The translations under genes and the position numbers were made by a program. The notes beneath the pieces are model-generated. The model searched no databases. It was given only the letters and a program-made list of their open reading frames with translations, and had not been told where the DNA came from. A stretch of DNA of 64,000 bases from Bifidobacterium breve DSM 20213 = JCM 1192 (lineage in GTDB: Bacteria; Actinomycetota; Actinomycetes; Actinomycetales; Bifidobacteriaceae), in contig NZ_AP012324.1 in NCBI RefSeq assembly GCF_001025175.1, positions 2,205,416 through 2,269,415 of the forward strand. The letters run 5' to 3'. Shown in pieces: positions 17,244 through 27,524 of the stretch (its first letter is position 1; each line of letters begins with the position of its first letter).

Positions 17244-17862
17244 TGCCCCAAGACATCACAGTCTTGCCGTTAATCTCCTTGGTGGCCTGACCCTCAAAGT
17301 CACGGCCGCCAAGCGCCGTCGCGGCGACCTGCACATTGGCCTTCGCCGGCGATTGATCCGTCGCATTTGAGGAATCGTTCTTGGCATCTTGAGAAGAAGC
17401 ATCGTTTGGAGCCTGCGTTTGGGCTCCATCATTAGCGGAATTGCCAGCGGTAGCTTCTGCTGAGTCGTCCGCCTTATTGTCTGTCGCACCATTTGAGGAT
17501 TCGGAAGAATCACCAGTAGTAGAAGATGAAGGAGATGAATCCTGCTGTGCGTCTTGATTCGTTTCGGAAGGTGTTGGCGCACCGTTTGATGTATTGGCCT
17601 CTTCTGACGTCTTATCGTCAACGTTGACATTGCGAGCAGAAGGAGCAGCTACGACAGTATTACCCCCAGAAATTACGGCGTTAGGAGAGCTACTCACATC
17701 GTCTATATTCTGAGCATATGCTGCAGGCACCATGCACACGATGGACAAGGAAACAGCAATAACCGAAGCAAGGCAACGCTTCAAGGCATGGCGCTGCCGT
17801 CCAGATTCCTGTTCTGTTCCTCCGTTAAACCCGCAACGGACGAACTTCAATTTCGAGCCCAT
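17191..17862 (-). pseudogene. Secreted surface adhesin/pilus protein, N-terminal fragment cut by an IS
   Basis: The coding sequence starts at 17862 behind GAGGGGAAA. It has a signal peptide (RCLASVIAVSLSIVCMVPAA, cleavage after AYA) and then about 120 residues of Ser/Asn/Asp/Thr-rich low complexity (SNGATDNKADDSAEATAGNS and similar), as found at the exposed start of large bifidobacterial pilus-tip adhesins. Native coding ends near GRDFEGQATKEINGKTVMSW; the last codons to the stop at 17191 belong to the IS481-like element. The rest of the protein, presumably with Cna_B repeats and an LPxTG anchor, is missing. Together with the sortase and pilin genes at 7452-8860 it marks a former pilus operon. 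Confidence 0.7.
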
Positions 17863-17991
17863 TGTTTCCCCTCATAGATTCGCAATCCCCTTTTTCGGGA
17901 GGTTACTGCATACAATCATACAATTGGGGACAAAAGAACAAAAAACGTTCATTTGCGGGGCCTGTTAGCGTATGTCTTTCTGGGCAAAAAG

Positions 17992-18019
17992 AAAAGCCCC
18001 GCAGCTATGCAGGGCTTTT
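17992..18019 (-). terminator. Intrinsic terminator downstream of the MsmK-type ATPase gene
   Basis: AAAAGCCC.GC and GC.GGGCTTTT arms around the loop AGCTAT. On the minus strand the stem is followed by TTCTTTTTGCC, a good U-tract, about 80 bases past the stop of the ATPase gene. Confidence 0.85.
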
Positions 18020-18096
18020 CCAACGAGGTCATAAGAGAGGAAGAGAACGACCCCGTTTAATGGTTGACGAAGCTTTAGGACCTCGCCAAGTATCTA

Positions 18097-19224
18097 CTAG
18101 TTCAGACGCAGCTCGGTGGACGGTGCGAACAGGTGCATCTTTGCCGGATCAATCTTGATCTTGACCGTGGCACCAACCTGCGGCAGAGCGCGCGGGTTCA
18201 CACGAATCGTGGTGAGCTTGTTCTGATCGGACATGACCTGAGAAGCCTCAGCTGCGGAGCCATCGGTGACGATGTTGCCGTAGATGTAGCCATCGGAGCC
18301 CAGATCCTCGACGTTGACGACCTTCAGGGAGAAGGCGTTCGGGTCATCAGCCGGAGCCAGGCCAGCGTCCTCAGGACGGAAGCCGACCACAATCTGGCCG
18401 TTGTCCTCCGGAGTGAGCTTGGCGACGGCATCAGCCGGCAGATCCACGGTGTCCTCACCGATCTTCGCCTTGCCGTTGACCACCGGGTGGGTGTTCAGGT
18501 TCATCGACGGGGAGCCGATGAAGCCGGCGACGAAGACGTTGGCCGGACGATCATACAGCTCGGTCGGAGCACCGACCTGCTGCAGGATACCGAGCTTGAT
18601 GACGGCGATGCGATCGCCCATCGTCAGAGCCTCGGTCTGATCGTGGGTCACGTACAGGGTGGTGACACCCAGCTGGCGCTGCAGAGCAGCAATCTGGGTA
18701 CGGGTCTGGACACGGAGCTTGGCGTCCAAGTTGGACAGAGGCTCATCCATGAGGAAGACCTTCGGCTCACGAACGATTGCACGGCCCATGGCCACGCGCT
18801 GACGCTGACCACCGGACAGAGCCTTCGGCTTACGATCGAGGTACTCGGTCAGGTCGAGGATCTCAGCGGCCTTCTCGACGCGCTTGCGGATCTCTTCCTT
18901 CGGAGTGCCGGCGATCTTCAGAGCGAAGCCCATGTTGTCGGCCACGGTCATGTGCGGGTACAGGGCGTAGTTCTGGAACACCATTGCGATGTCGCGGTCC
19001 TTCGGCTGCATCGTGGTGACATCCTTGCCACCGATGAGGATGCGGCCCTTGTTGACCTCTTCCAGGCCGGCGAGCATACGAAGGGTCGTAGACTTACCGC
19101 AGCCAGAGGGGCCGACGAGGACGAGGAACTCGCCATCCTTGATATCAAGATTCAGATCATCCACGGAGGGCTTGTCGTTGCCCGGGTAGATACGAGTGAC
19201 GTGGTCGAAAACGACTTCTGCCAT
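18097..19224 (-). CDS. msmK: Sugar ABC transporter ATPase, UgpC/MsmK/MalK type
   Basis: A 375-residue ATPase of the CUT1 class. It has Walker A GPSGCGKSTTLRML near residue 38, Q-loop VFQNYALYPHMTV near 80, signature LSGGQRQRVAMGRAI near 135 and Walker B VFLMDEPLSNLDAKLR near 155, then the switch histidine in LYVTHDQTEALTM. The C-terminal TOBE/OB regulatory domain (residues 240-375) shows VGFRPEDAGL. No permease or binding protein is adjacent, so this is likely the shared ATPase that energises several oligosaccharide transporters, as is known for MsmK-type proteins. It is monocistronic and ends at a strong terminator. The ATG at 19224 follows GAAAGGAT. Confidence 0.9.
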   Translation of the reverse strand: MAEVVFDHVTRIYPGNDKPSVDDLNLDIKDGEFLVLVGPSGCGKSTTLRMLAGLEEVNKGRILIGGKDVTTMQPKDRDIAMVFQNYALYPHMTVADNMGFALKIAGTPKEEIRKRVEKAAEILDLTEYLDRKPKALSGGQRQRVAMGRAIVREPKVFLMDEPLSNLDAKLRVQTRTQIAALQRQLGVTTLYVTHDQTEALTMGDRIAVIKLGILQQVGAPTELYDRPANVFVAGFIGSPSMNLNTHPVVNGKAKIGEDTVDLPADAVAKLTPEDNGQIVVGFRPEDAGLAPADDPNAFSLKVVNVEDLGSDGYIYGNIVTDGSAAEASQVMSDQNKLTTIRVNPRALPQVGATVKIKIDPAKMHLFAPSTELRLN

Positions 19225-19544
19225 AATTACTAATCCTTTCAGAGGCAGGTACGTGCCTCACGATCCGTTGTAAAGGGATTTGTTCTTTACTGTGCTTCCG
19301 CCCTCGCTACCGACATACAACTTTGCTCTCGGAAACTGCAAGCTTCAGCGTTTACTTTTTTCCGGTTCAGTGAAGGTTCTCTTCGTTGAGCCAAGATTCA
19401 CTATACACGGCCTTGCGACCAAGGCAAGTGGCGTGTCTGAAATGTAGGTAACATTTGAGCACTCCGCCATATTGTGTTGAGTGCTTCTCCCGTATGGAAC
19501 GAAAATAAGAGCAACCAGGGTGCCTCGGGCAAGACGATGCTCCT
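19225..19544. other. Intergenic region upstream of msmK
   Basis: About 320 bases without a credible gene. It contains the leftward msmK promoter and the end of the GntR regulator transcript. A short inverted pair AGTGAA..TTCACT at about 19369-19402 is the only symmetric element that I notice. Confidence 0.4.
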
Positions 19545-20284
19545 CTATGCAGCGGAGGAATCTTTCTGGGCTCGTACGATGAACGTGATCTCGCCACTAC
19601 CCGGCGCATGCAACGTGGTACCGAACGCAATCGTGGAGCCGAATGCATCGATTACGGTGGAGTCCATCTCCAAAACCTGGGTACCATCGGGCACTCCGAA
19701 ATACCATGCCATCCGCGTATCTAACGCATGCACGCGCACGGCGGCATCGTTCTCTACCAAACGCACCGCGTAATTATGTTCCAGAAAGTCATATAGCGAC
19801 TGATGGCTGAAATCCTGATCGACTACCTTCGGGAACCGCGCCGCCGACAAGAACGTGATCACATGCTGCTTGAGCTTATCATCCACGTATCGCAGCCTCT
19901 CCAGTCGAACCAAGTCGGCATCATCCGGCAATCCCAGACGTTGCGCGGCCTTTGCGTTACGCACCACGGCATTGTCAAGCACCTTGGTGTCCACCGTATT
20001 GCCAAGATCGGCCTGTTGACGAAAAAACCTCGAATATGGTCGCTAATCACCTCATGCTGGGACTCACCTTGCTTGGCAGTGCGGAATGTACCTCTACCCT
20101 GCTCTCGAACCAACAGGCCATCTTGAATCAAATCATCCACTGCATGACGCAGCGTGATACGACTTACCCCATACTGGTCACAGAGCTCCGGCTCGGGCGG
20201 CAATTGTTCGCCTGAATACATCGCCTGCGCACGCTGGCGAAGATTGTCCCTAACCGCAATATACTTCGGTACACCTTCCGCCAT
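19545..20284 (-). pseudogene. GntR/UTRA-family transcriptional regulator, frameshifted
   Basis: Two overlapping frames together make a normal regulator of about 246 residues. The first (from ATG 20284) holds the GntR winged helix: PPEPELCDQYGVSRITLRHA and VDDLIQDGLLVREQGRGTF. The second continues ADLGNTVDTKVLDNAVV and the UTRA effector domain (LVRLERLRYVDDKLKQHVIT.. EITFIVRAQKDS). Adding one T to the T6 run on the minus strand (A run 20022-20027) restores ..HIRGFF-RQQADLGN... It is downstream of and co-directional with the ascorbate-type PTS genes, so it would be their regulator. Whether the lesion is real, phase-variable or a sequencing error cannot be decided here. Confidence 0.85.
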
Positions 20285-20411
20285 GGTTGTCCTCCTTGCC
20301 TTCCTTTACGACTGTACTGTGCCACGGATACACAAACCGCCGGGATTGGCAACCCATTCCCGGCGGTTCGCAGGCCGCCCTCCATATATCTGCAGAGCGG
20401 CCATGCACCGA

Positions 20412-21791
20412 TTATTTCGCTTCTACGGCAGCCTTCTTCTTCTCACGCGCACTCATCGCAAACGATGCGGCATAGAACACCACGACCGAAGCGATAATAC
20501 CAATAATGAGACCAATCTGACCACCCTTGCCGAATTGGCCAAGCAGAATACCAGCAACACCATAATCCGCATCAGAATATGTGGCATTCGCCATGCCGGT
20601 GTCGCCAAGCACAGGCAGCAGGAATAGCGGCAGGAATGTAATCGCCAAACCATTGACGAAGGAGCCAATCACCGCACCACGTACGCCGCCCTGTCCGTTA
20701 CCGATTACACCGGTGGCGCCGCCGGTCATGAAGTGAGCCACAATACCCGGGATAATGATGGTGGAACCGGCCAGAGCCATGATTCCCATACCGACCACAC
20801 CACCAACGAAGCTGGAGATGAAGCCGATAAGCACAGCATTGGGGGCGAAGGTGAAGATCATCGGCACGTCAAGGGCCGGCTTCGAGTTCTTCACGAGCTT
20901 CTCGGAAATACCCTTGAACGCAGGTACGATCTCACCGAGTACCACGCGCACACCAGCGAGAATGACAAACACGCCAGCAGAGAATGTGGCAGCCTGCAGG
21001 ATGGCGAACACGATGAAGTTCTGCCCATCGCTCAGCTCAGATTCAATGTAGGAGCTACCCGCGAACAGCGCGACGACAACATAAATAACGGCCATCGACA
21101 GGGCGATGATGACGGTGGTGTCGCGAAGGAAACCAAGGCCTGCAGGGAACTTGATGTCCTCAGTGGACTTGGACGGGTGCTTCTTAGAACGGGTCAGACG
21201 AGCCACGAGACCGCCGAGCGCAATGCCCGCACCACCGGTGTGACCAAGGGCGACATCATTGGTACCAGCGGCATCCTTCATGAACGGCTGTACAAGCGCG
21301 GGAGAGATGGTGACAATCAAACCTTGTGCGATGGAGCCCCACAGAATCACACCCCAAGTCGACATACCGGCAACCTCGAGAATCACGGCGACCATCGTAG
21401 CCATGTAGAACGCCACATGACCGGACAGGTAGATGTACTTGAAACGCGAGGTCATAGACAGCAGGATGTTGACAATCATGCCGAAGAAGAAGATAAGGGC
21501 GGCTTCAGACCCATACTTCACCAAGACCGTGCCGACAATGGCTTCGTTGTTCGGCACCACACCCTGCACATTGAATGCATGCTGGAACATGCTGCCAAAG
21601 GGATCAAGTGCGCCGGAAACGACGGAAGCGCCTGCTGCCAACACCAGGAATCCCACCATGGTTCGGATGGTGCCCTTCATAATGTCGGTAGCCTTCTTGC
21701 GCTGCACGGCAAGACCCACCAACGAAATCAAAGCCACAATAATGGATGGCTGCCGGAAAATATCAAGTAGCACCGATAACACGCCGTTCAT
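20412..21791 (-). CDS. ulaA: PTS ascorbate-family EIIC permease (UlaA/SgaT-like)
   Basis: A 459-residue membrane permease of the EIIC-UlaA family with about ten helices. It starts FRQPSIIVALISLVGLAVQR, as these proteins do, and has GHTGGAGIALGGLVARL and GGATGVIGNGQGGVRGAVIG family stretches. The ATG at 21791 follows AAAGGAGAGAGC; the longer ORF upstream has no family match. It is the third gene of an EIIA-EIIB-EIIC operon. Ascorbate is the substrate of the best-studied relatives, but the family also takes pentitols and other sugars, and no ulaDEF-type catabolic genes are nearby, so the substrate is uncertain. Confidence 0.9.
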   Translation of the reverse strand: MNGVLSVLLDIFRQPSIIVALISLVGLAVQRKKATDIMKGTIRTMVGFLVLAAGASVVSGALDPFGSMFQHAFNVQGVVPNNEAIVGTVLVKYGSEAALIFFFGMIVNILLSMTSRFKYIYLSGHVAFYMATMVAVILEVAGMSTWGVILWGSIAQGLIVTISPALVQPFMKDAAGTNDVALGHTGGAGIALGGLVARLTRSKKHPSKSTEDIKFPAGLGFLRDTTVIIALSMAVIYVVVALFAGSSYIESELSDGQNFIVFAILQAATFSAGVFVILAGVRVVLGEIVPAFKGISEKLVKNSKPALDVPMIFTFAPNAVLIGFISSFVGGVVGMGIMALAGSTIIIPGIVAHFMTGGATGVIGNGQGGVRGAVIGSFVNGLAITFLPLFLLPVLGDTGMANATYSDADYGVAGILLGQFGKGGQIGLIIGIIASVVVFYAASFAMSAREKKKAAVEAK

Positions 21792-21887
21792 GCTCTCTCC
21801 TTTAATCTTTATGCTTGTTTGTATTGTTGTTTTCCGGATTTGGCGCCGGGTCGGGGCAACAATGTCTCTTCCCACCACCGAAAAGGG

Positions 21888-22184
21888 TTATTTATTGGGA
21901 ACCTCGACACCGTGTCGCTTCAGCGCAGCAGCTACCTGTGCGGTGATGTTGTCCATGTCAATAAGGCTGTCCAGAACGACCACGTCATCCATCAGACCTT
22001 CTGCAGCTTCAGCGATGTCGCGCCCGACGAACAACACATCAGCAGAGGTAGGAGTAACGGAGGCGATATCCATATGATCGGTTTCCACACCGGTCACACC
22101 AAGATTGCTCAGCGCTTTCTCGATGTTGAGTTGGGTCATAAAGCTAGATCCAAGGCCAGTGCTGCATGCGGTGATGATTTTCAT
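21888..22184 (-). CDS. ulaB: PTS EIIB component, ascorbate/lactose type
   Basis: A 98-residue cytoplasmic phosphocarrier. It carries the EIIB active-site loop MKIITACSTGLGSSFM, with Cys7 as the phosphorylated residue and the P-loop-like STGLGS. It takes phosphate from EIIA and passes it to the sugar moving through EIIC. Its length is typical. It lies between the EIIA and EIIC genes, all leftward, with gaps of about 50 to 100 bases. Confidence 0.92.
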   Translation of the reverse strand: MKIITACSTGLGSSFMTQLNIEKALSNLGVTGVETDHMDIASVTPTSADVLFVGRDIAEAAEGLMDDVVVLDSLIDMDNITAQVAAALKRHGVEVPNK

Positions 22185-22232
22185 TGAAGTACCTTTCGTA
22201 TGAGTTGTTTGATGAGATGGAAGTGCAGTCTG

Positions 22233-22667
22233 TCAGGCCAGCGCAGCGGCCAATTCATCGACGTTGGAGGACGCGTTCAAAGCAGCTAGTTTGCCTGAAT
22301 CGGTCAACAAAAGAGCCAGCGATTGCATAAGATCGATATGCGCGTTTGAGTCTTTCGCGGCCAAGCAAAACATGGTGTTGATGGGATGGTCCTCATCATC
22401 GGCCAGCAGGAACGGCTTACCCACTCGCAGCACAGAGAGCGATGTGGAGACCACTCCACTTTCAGGCCTCGCATGTGCAAGGGCAACACCTCCCCCGAGA
22501 TCTATATATGTTCCTCCTGGACTGGCAATCGATGTCTTAATGGCATCGACATAGCCCCGCTCGATGGTGCCGGCGTCGAGCAAGGGACGCGTCACCAAGT
22601 CGACTGCTTCGCGCCAATCCGATACCTGATCGACATACAGCATGCCGTTCGGTTGAAAATACGACAT
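22233..22667 (-). CDS. ulaC: PTS EIIA component (mannitol/fructose/ascorbate class)
   Basis: A 144-residue PTS_EIIA_2 family phosphocarrier. The phosphorylated histidine is in GGGVALAHARPESGVV near residue 65; KPFLLADDEDHPINTMFCLA is also family-typical. It receives phosphate from HPr and gives it to EIIB. The ATG at 22667 follows GGAGG at a 10-base spacing; an ATG seven codons earlier overlaps that site and is less likely. First gene of the PTS operon; a repeated operator-like sequence lies upstream. Confidence 0.88.
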   Translation of the reverse strand: MSYFQPNGMLYVDQVSDWREAVDLVTRPLLDAGTIERGYVDAIKTSIASPGGTYIDLGGGVALAHARPESGVVSTSLSVLRVGKPFLLADDEDHPINTMFCLAAKDSNAHIDLMQSLALLLTDSGKLAALNASSNVDELAAALA

Positions 22668-22762
22668 AAGCACGATGCCTCCTTGCAATGCATTAAACCA
22701 CTGCGGCCAGCTACGGCCATCAGACGAATTGAATGTTGAGGTTCATTCCGCTTCACCAAATT

Positions 22763-22804
22763 CGTATTATCATCATATCGTCATAACGTATTATCGTCAT
22801 ATCG
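22763..22804. promoter_or_regulatory. Two 18-base direct repeats upstream of the PTS operon, candidate GntR operator
   Basis: CGTATTATCATCATATCG (22763-22780) and CGTATTATCGTCATATCG (22787-22804) differ at one base and are 24 bases apart. On the minus strand the motif ATGACGATA recurs inside and between them. They lie about 100 bases before the EIIA start, the expected place for the operon regulator, probably the GntR protein encoded downstream. Confidence 0.6.
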
Positions 22805-22945
22805 GCGTGTCGCTATGGCGAACCGCAATCCGTATGCTCCTTTTATCAGCCAGAATCAGATTCGAATTCAGTCTCAACAAGACTGTTAACCACCGACCAA
22901 TGAAGCATCGAGGCCGGCTCAATCGGCAAATGCAACAGTAAGAAC

Positions 22946-24106
22946 CTAGATTGCCCTGAAAGTCACGCCGTTGCGGGCGGCCTTGCGTTCGGCTTTGCGC
23001 TCCTCGGCATTTTCGATGCGTTGGATGCGCAGCTGGCGCCAATCCTCGCGCATATCGCGGAAGCATTCGGCCAGTGTCACGTCGTCGTTATCAGCGGCGG
23101 CATTAGCCGAGTCCGCATCGGCCTCGATACCTGCGAACTTGGTGACTCCCAGTTTCAATAGACCCAGTAATTCGCTCAGGGCTTCCGGCATGGGCTCTTC
23201 GCCCTCATCGGCAGACTTGGTCAGCCCTTCGATACGCCGGCGAAGCGCATCCGCATCTTCAGGATCAATCTTGAGACCGGCAATCAACGACTGACGCATG
23301 GTCTCGTAATCGAGGTTGGCAAAGAAGTTCAGCTGCTGCAGAGTCATGAATCCCTTGAGTTCAGGGAATCGATGAACAACATATTCTTCGCGGTCATCGG
23401 CGGCGCGCGTCCAATCGCGGGTGAGCTGCGGATCCAAGGTGGCGGTAATCGACCCTTCGCGCAGACGATAGTGATATAGCACCTTAGGAATACGCACCAC
23501 GCGCGTGGCTTCGCCGATCACATTGCAGATGCGGGAAAGATCCTCGATCTTACGGCCCACGGGGAAGGAGAAACCATGCCCCTGATATGTGGATGCGGGT
23601 GCCAGAAAGGCCCAGAAATAGCCATCAATCTCGGCTTTGACCTGCTTCTTGATGGCTTCGACCGGAGTCAGCACCTGCACTTCATCGAAATCATTGTGAC
23701 GATAGCTGGAGAGCAGTGGCTTGTCGTTCTCGGAGATGGTGTCGAACTGGAACATCACCAGATCGGCATCGTATTCACGCATGGCATTCAGGCAGTCTTC
23801 CACCAGCGTGGGCGCCACAGTGTCATCCGAATCCGCAAAGTAGATGTATGAGCCGGTCGCCTGGGCGATGCCGGCATTGCGTGCGTCAGACAGTCCGCCG
23901 TTGGGCTTGTGAATCACCCGCACGCGCGGGTCGCGGGTGGCCCAAGCGTCGCACATGGCCGGGCAGTCGTCAGGCGAGCCATCATCCACCAGCAGAATCT
24001 CGAGGTTGCGATAGGTCTGCGCAACCACAGACTTCACGCATTCATCAAGGAATTTCTCGACCTTATATACCGGGATGATGATGCTGACCAACGGCTCATG
24101 TTCCAT
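22946..24106 (-). CDS. Family 2 glycosyltransferase
   Basis: A 386-residue GT-A-fold glycosyltransferase. The first 110 residues show VSIIIPVYKVEKFLDECVKS, ILLVDDGSPDDCPAMCDAWA, HKPNGGLSDARNAGIAQATG and YFADSDDTVAP, the last with the DxD nucleotide-sugar/metal site. The C-terminal 200 residues are less conserved and end in a basic stretch (ENAEERKAERKAARNG). No membrane segment is visible. It probably adds sugars to a cell-envelope polysaccharide or protein, acceptor unknown. The ATG at 24106 was chosen over an ATG 35 codons upstream because the GT2 motif starts there and GGAG precedes it. Confidence 0.9.
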   Translation of the reverse strand: MEHEPLVSIIIPVYKVEKFLDECVKSVVAQTYRNLEILLVDDGSPDDCPAMCDAWATRDPRVRVIHKPNGGLSDARNAGIAQATGSYIYFADSDDTVAPTLVEDCLNAMREYDADLVMFQFDTISENDKPLLSSYRHNDFDEVQVLTPVEAIKKQVKAEIDGYFWAFLAPASTYQGHGFSFPVGRKIEDLSRICNVIGEATRVVRIPKVLYHYRLREGSITATLDPQLTRDWTRAADDREEYVVHRFPELKGFMTLQQLNFFANLDYETMRQSLIAGLKIDPEDADALRRRIEGLTKSADEGEEPMPEALSELLGLLKLGVTKFAGIEADADSANAAADNDDVTLAECFRDMREDWRQLRIQRIENAEERKAERKAARNGVTFRAI

Positions 24107-24209
24107 ATCTCCAGCGTAACGCCGAAATGCGAAGAGCACTCTTCTTACGGCCAATATCAAGAGTCTCGGGATAAGATGCAATGAGGGCAACATGACAGGA
24201 GGCGTGGTC

Positions 24210-25001
24210 ATGCATGATATCAGAATTGGCGTGGTCGAAGACGATCCCGCAGCCTGCCAACGAGTACTCGACTATCTCAATCAATACCGCAGCGAAACCG
24301 GAACGGAATTCACGATTTCCGTATTCGACGATGGTGAGCAAATCGTCGAGAAATACACGCCAATATATGACATCCTGTTTCTGGATATCGAGATGCAGCA
24401 TATGGACGGCATGGCTGCGGCTCGGCGTATCCGCGAGCGCGATGATTCGGTGGTGATTGTGTTCATCACCGCCGCCCCGCAATATGCCATCAATGGCTAC
24501 GAGGTGCAGGCGCTCTCCTACCTGCTCAAACCGGTGCCATATTTTGCGTTCCGTCAGGAGCTCAAGCGGTCGATCGACATGGTGCACAGGCGCGGCAGTG
24601 AGTCGCTGCTGATCGAGGCCAGCGGGCGCCAGATGCGCGTGGAATTGGCGGACGTGCTGTATATCGAGTCGATTCGGCACACGATTATTGTGCATACGCT
24701 CAGTGGCAAGCTGTCGGTTTCCGGCACGCTGAAGGATTTTGAGGAACGACTGGCCGAACAGGATTTCTTCCGCTCGAACTCCTGCTATCTGGTGAACTTG
24801 CGACATGTGGTCGGCGTGGAAGGGCAGGACTGCGTGATGTCGAACGGGGAGGCGCTGCGCGTGAGCCGTCCGCGCAAGAAGGCGTTCCTGACTACGCTGG
24901 CGAACTATATGGGTGCAGCCGGCCCAACGTCTCGGGCAAGCACGCAGACTGCCGCTTCGAACAAGGGCGCAGCAGCTGGCAGCAGTGAGAACGAGGACTG
25001 A
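24210..25001 (+). CDS. LytTR-family response regulator
   Basis: A 263-residue response regulator. The receiver domain (residues 1-120) has the acidic pair near E10-D12, the phosphoacceptor D59 in ILFLDIEMQHMDG, and the conserved lysine in LSYLLKPVPY. The LytTR DNA-binding domain occupies about 140-235 (LLIEASGRQMRVELADVLYI, ESIRHTIIVHTLSGKLSVSG, FFRSNSCYLVNLRHVVGVEG). The ATG at 24210 follows AGGAGG. It overlaps its kinase partner gene by one base. AlgR/AgrA/ComE relatives control peptides, virulence factors or competence; the target here is not visible. Confidence 0.93.
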   Translation: MHDIRIGVVEDDPAACQRVLDYLNQYRSETGTEFTISVFDDGEQIVEKYTPIYDILFLDIEMQHMDGMAAARRIRERDDSVVIVFITAAPQYAINGYEVQALSYLLKPVPYFAFRQELKRSIDMVHRRGSESLLIEASGRQMRVELADVLYIESIRHTIIVHTLSGKLSVSGTLKDFEERLAEQDFFRSNSCYLVNLRHVVGVEGQDCVMSNGEALRVSRPRKKAFLTTLANYMGAAGPTSRASTQTAASNKGAAAGSSENED

Positions 25002-26323
25002 TGGGCACCACCATTACCAATGCATTGCCGGATATTCCCCGTATCTACACGGCAATTTGTGAATGGCTGGCATGCGTAACCTATCTGCTGGTTATTTGCC
25101 GGCGCGTACCGTGGCAGCGCACGGTTGCGGTCGGCGCCGTGGGCTTGCTGGCGATGATTGGCATCCAGTATTTCAATGGCGCTATGCCGATCTGGTTCTG
25201 GGTGATCGGCATGCTGCTGGCATTCGCCGGCATGTGGGCGATTATTTGGCTTGGCGCCGGGACCGGCAAACGCGAAGGGGTGTATATTGCGGCACGCGCA
25301 TTCGTGCTTGCTGAACTGGTTGCCTCGCTGCATTGGCAATTGGTGATGTTTCTGGATTCCGGTGATGGCATACGCGAAGCACGGTTAATGGCCTCGGTGA
25401 TGTTGGCAATAGTGTATGCCGCATGCTTCGCCATAGCATGGCTGATCGAGCGTGGGAATTTTGCCAGTGATGCTCCGACGACCACTACCGCACAGCTGTC
25501 GATTGGCACGGCCGCCATCACCATTGTGACGTTCGCCATGAGCAATCTGAGCTTCATATCCACCAATACGCCATTTTCTGGCACGGTGGGCCAAGAGGTG
25601 TTCTATATTCGCACTTTGGTGGATTTCTGCGGTTTCGCGATTCTGTATGCGCAGCAGGAGCAGGCCCGTCGCATGGCTGCGAGCGCCGAACTGGCCTCCA
25701 TAAACGCGCAATTGGAAAGTCAGCATCAGGAATATCTGGCGTCCAAGGAAAACATCGAATCGATTGGGCGCTTGGCACATGACTTGAAGCATCAGATCGC
25801 GGCATTGCGCGCGGAAGTGGATCCGGAGCATGCGGCTGCCGGTTTCGAGCAGTTGGAGGCGTCGGTGGCCAAAGCCAGCGCGCAGCAGCATTCCGGTAAC
25901 CCGGTGCTGGACGTGATTCTGACCACCAAGATGCGCACATGCGCGGATCGCGGCATCACGCTGACCGCAGTGGCAGACGGCAAACTGCTGGACGGCATGT
26001 CATCGATGGACATCGCTTCACTGTTCGGCAACGCGCTGGATAACGCGATTGAGGCGACCAGCAAGCTGCCGGATAAGCAGCAGCGGCTGATTCGGCTCGC
26101 GCTGTACGGGCAGGGGCAGTTCACGGTGATTCGCGTGGAGAATTACTACGATTCCGCGCTGAAGAAGGACTCGACCGGGGCTTTGCGCACCACCAAGCGC
26201 GATTCATCCCGGCATGGGTTCGGCGTGAAGTCGATTCGTCACATCGCCGCGCAGTACGGCGGCGAAGTGACGATTCGCACCGAAGATCACTGGTTCGTGC
26301 TGACGGTGTTGCTGCCGCGGTAG
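25001..26323 (+). CDS. Sensor histidine kinase with GHKL domain
   Basis: A 440-residue membrane kinase paired with the LytTR regulator. The first 215 residues contain about six hydrophobic helices and no obvious extracellular domain, as in AgrC/ComD-type receptors. A coiled stretch (ELASINAQLESQHQEYLASK) leads to the phosphoacceptor region IGRLAHDLKHQIAALRAE. The ATPase domain has LFGNALDNAIEA (N box) near residue 350 and RHGFGVKSIRHIAAQYGG (G2 box) near the end. It lacks a classical HisKA dimerisation motif, as is normal for the GHKL (HPK10) group. The stop lies only three bases from the convergent nrdF stop. Confidence 0.92.
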   Translation: MGTTITNALPDIPRIYTAICEWLACVTYLLVICRRVPWQRTVAVGAVGLLAMIGIQYFNGAMPIWFWVIGMLLAFAGMWAIIWLGAGTGKREGVYIAARAFVLAELVASLHWQLVMFLDSGDGIREARLMASVMLAIVYAACFAIAWLIERGNFASDAPTTTTAQLSIGTAAITIVTFAMSNLSFISTNTPFSGTVGQEVFYIRTLVDFCGFAILYAQQEQARRMAASAELASINAQLESQHQEYLASKENIESIGRLAHDLKHQIAALRAEVDPEHAAAGFEQLEASVAKASAQQHSGNPVLDVILTTKMRTCADRGITLTAVADGKLLDGMSSMDIASLFGNALDNAIEATSKLPDKQQRLIRLALYGQGQFTVIRVENYYDSALKKDSTGALRTTKRDSSRHGFGVKSIRHIAAQYGGEVTIRTEDHWFVLTVLLPR

Positions 26324-26326
26324 ATA

Positions 26327-27423
<1,097 letters not shown>

Positions 27424-27443
27424 TGTGGTTCCTTAGAGTGGTT

Positions 27444-27508
27444 GGGCTCCCCTCAGTCCGCTTCGCGGCCAGCTCCCCTCAGGGAGGGGAGCCAAGAAAG
27501 GGAGCCCG
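27444..27508. repeat. Bifidobacterial G+C-rich palindromic intergenic repeat
   Basis: GGCTCCCCTCAG.. and its inverted partner GGGAGGGGAGCC form nested hairpins, with a further GGGAGCCC copy downstream. The CCCTCAGT/GCTTCG wording resembles the palindrome at 48045-48150, so both look like members of a dispersed repeat family. Confidence 0.55.
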
Positions 27509-27524
27509 ATATATGAATGGACAT

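Noticed and set aside
15836..17290. 484-codon open frame overlapping the transposase
   Set aside because: A shifted frame of the IS481-type transposase with an Arg/Pro/Gln-rich product. The other frame has the DDE motif.
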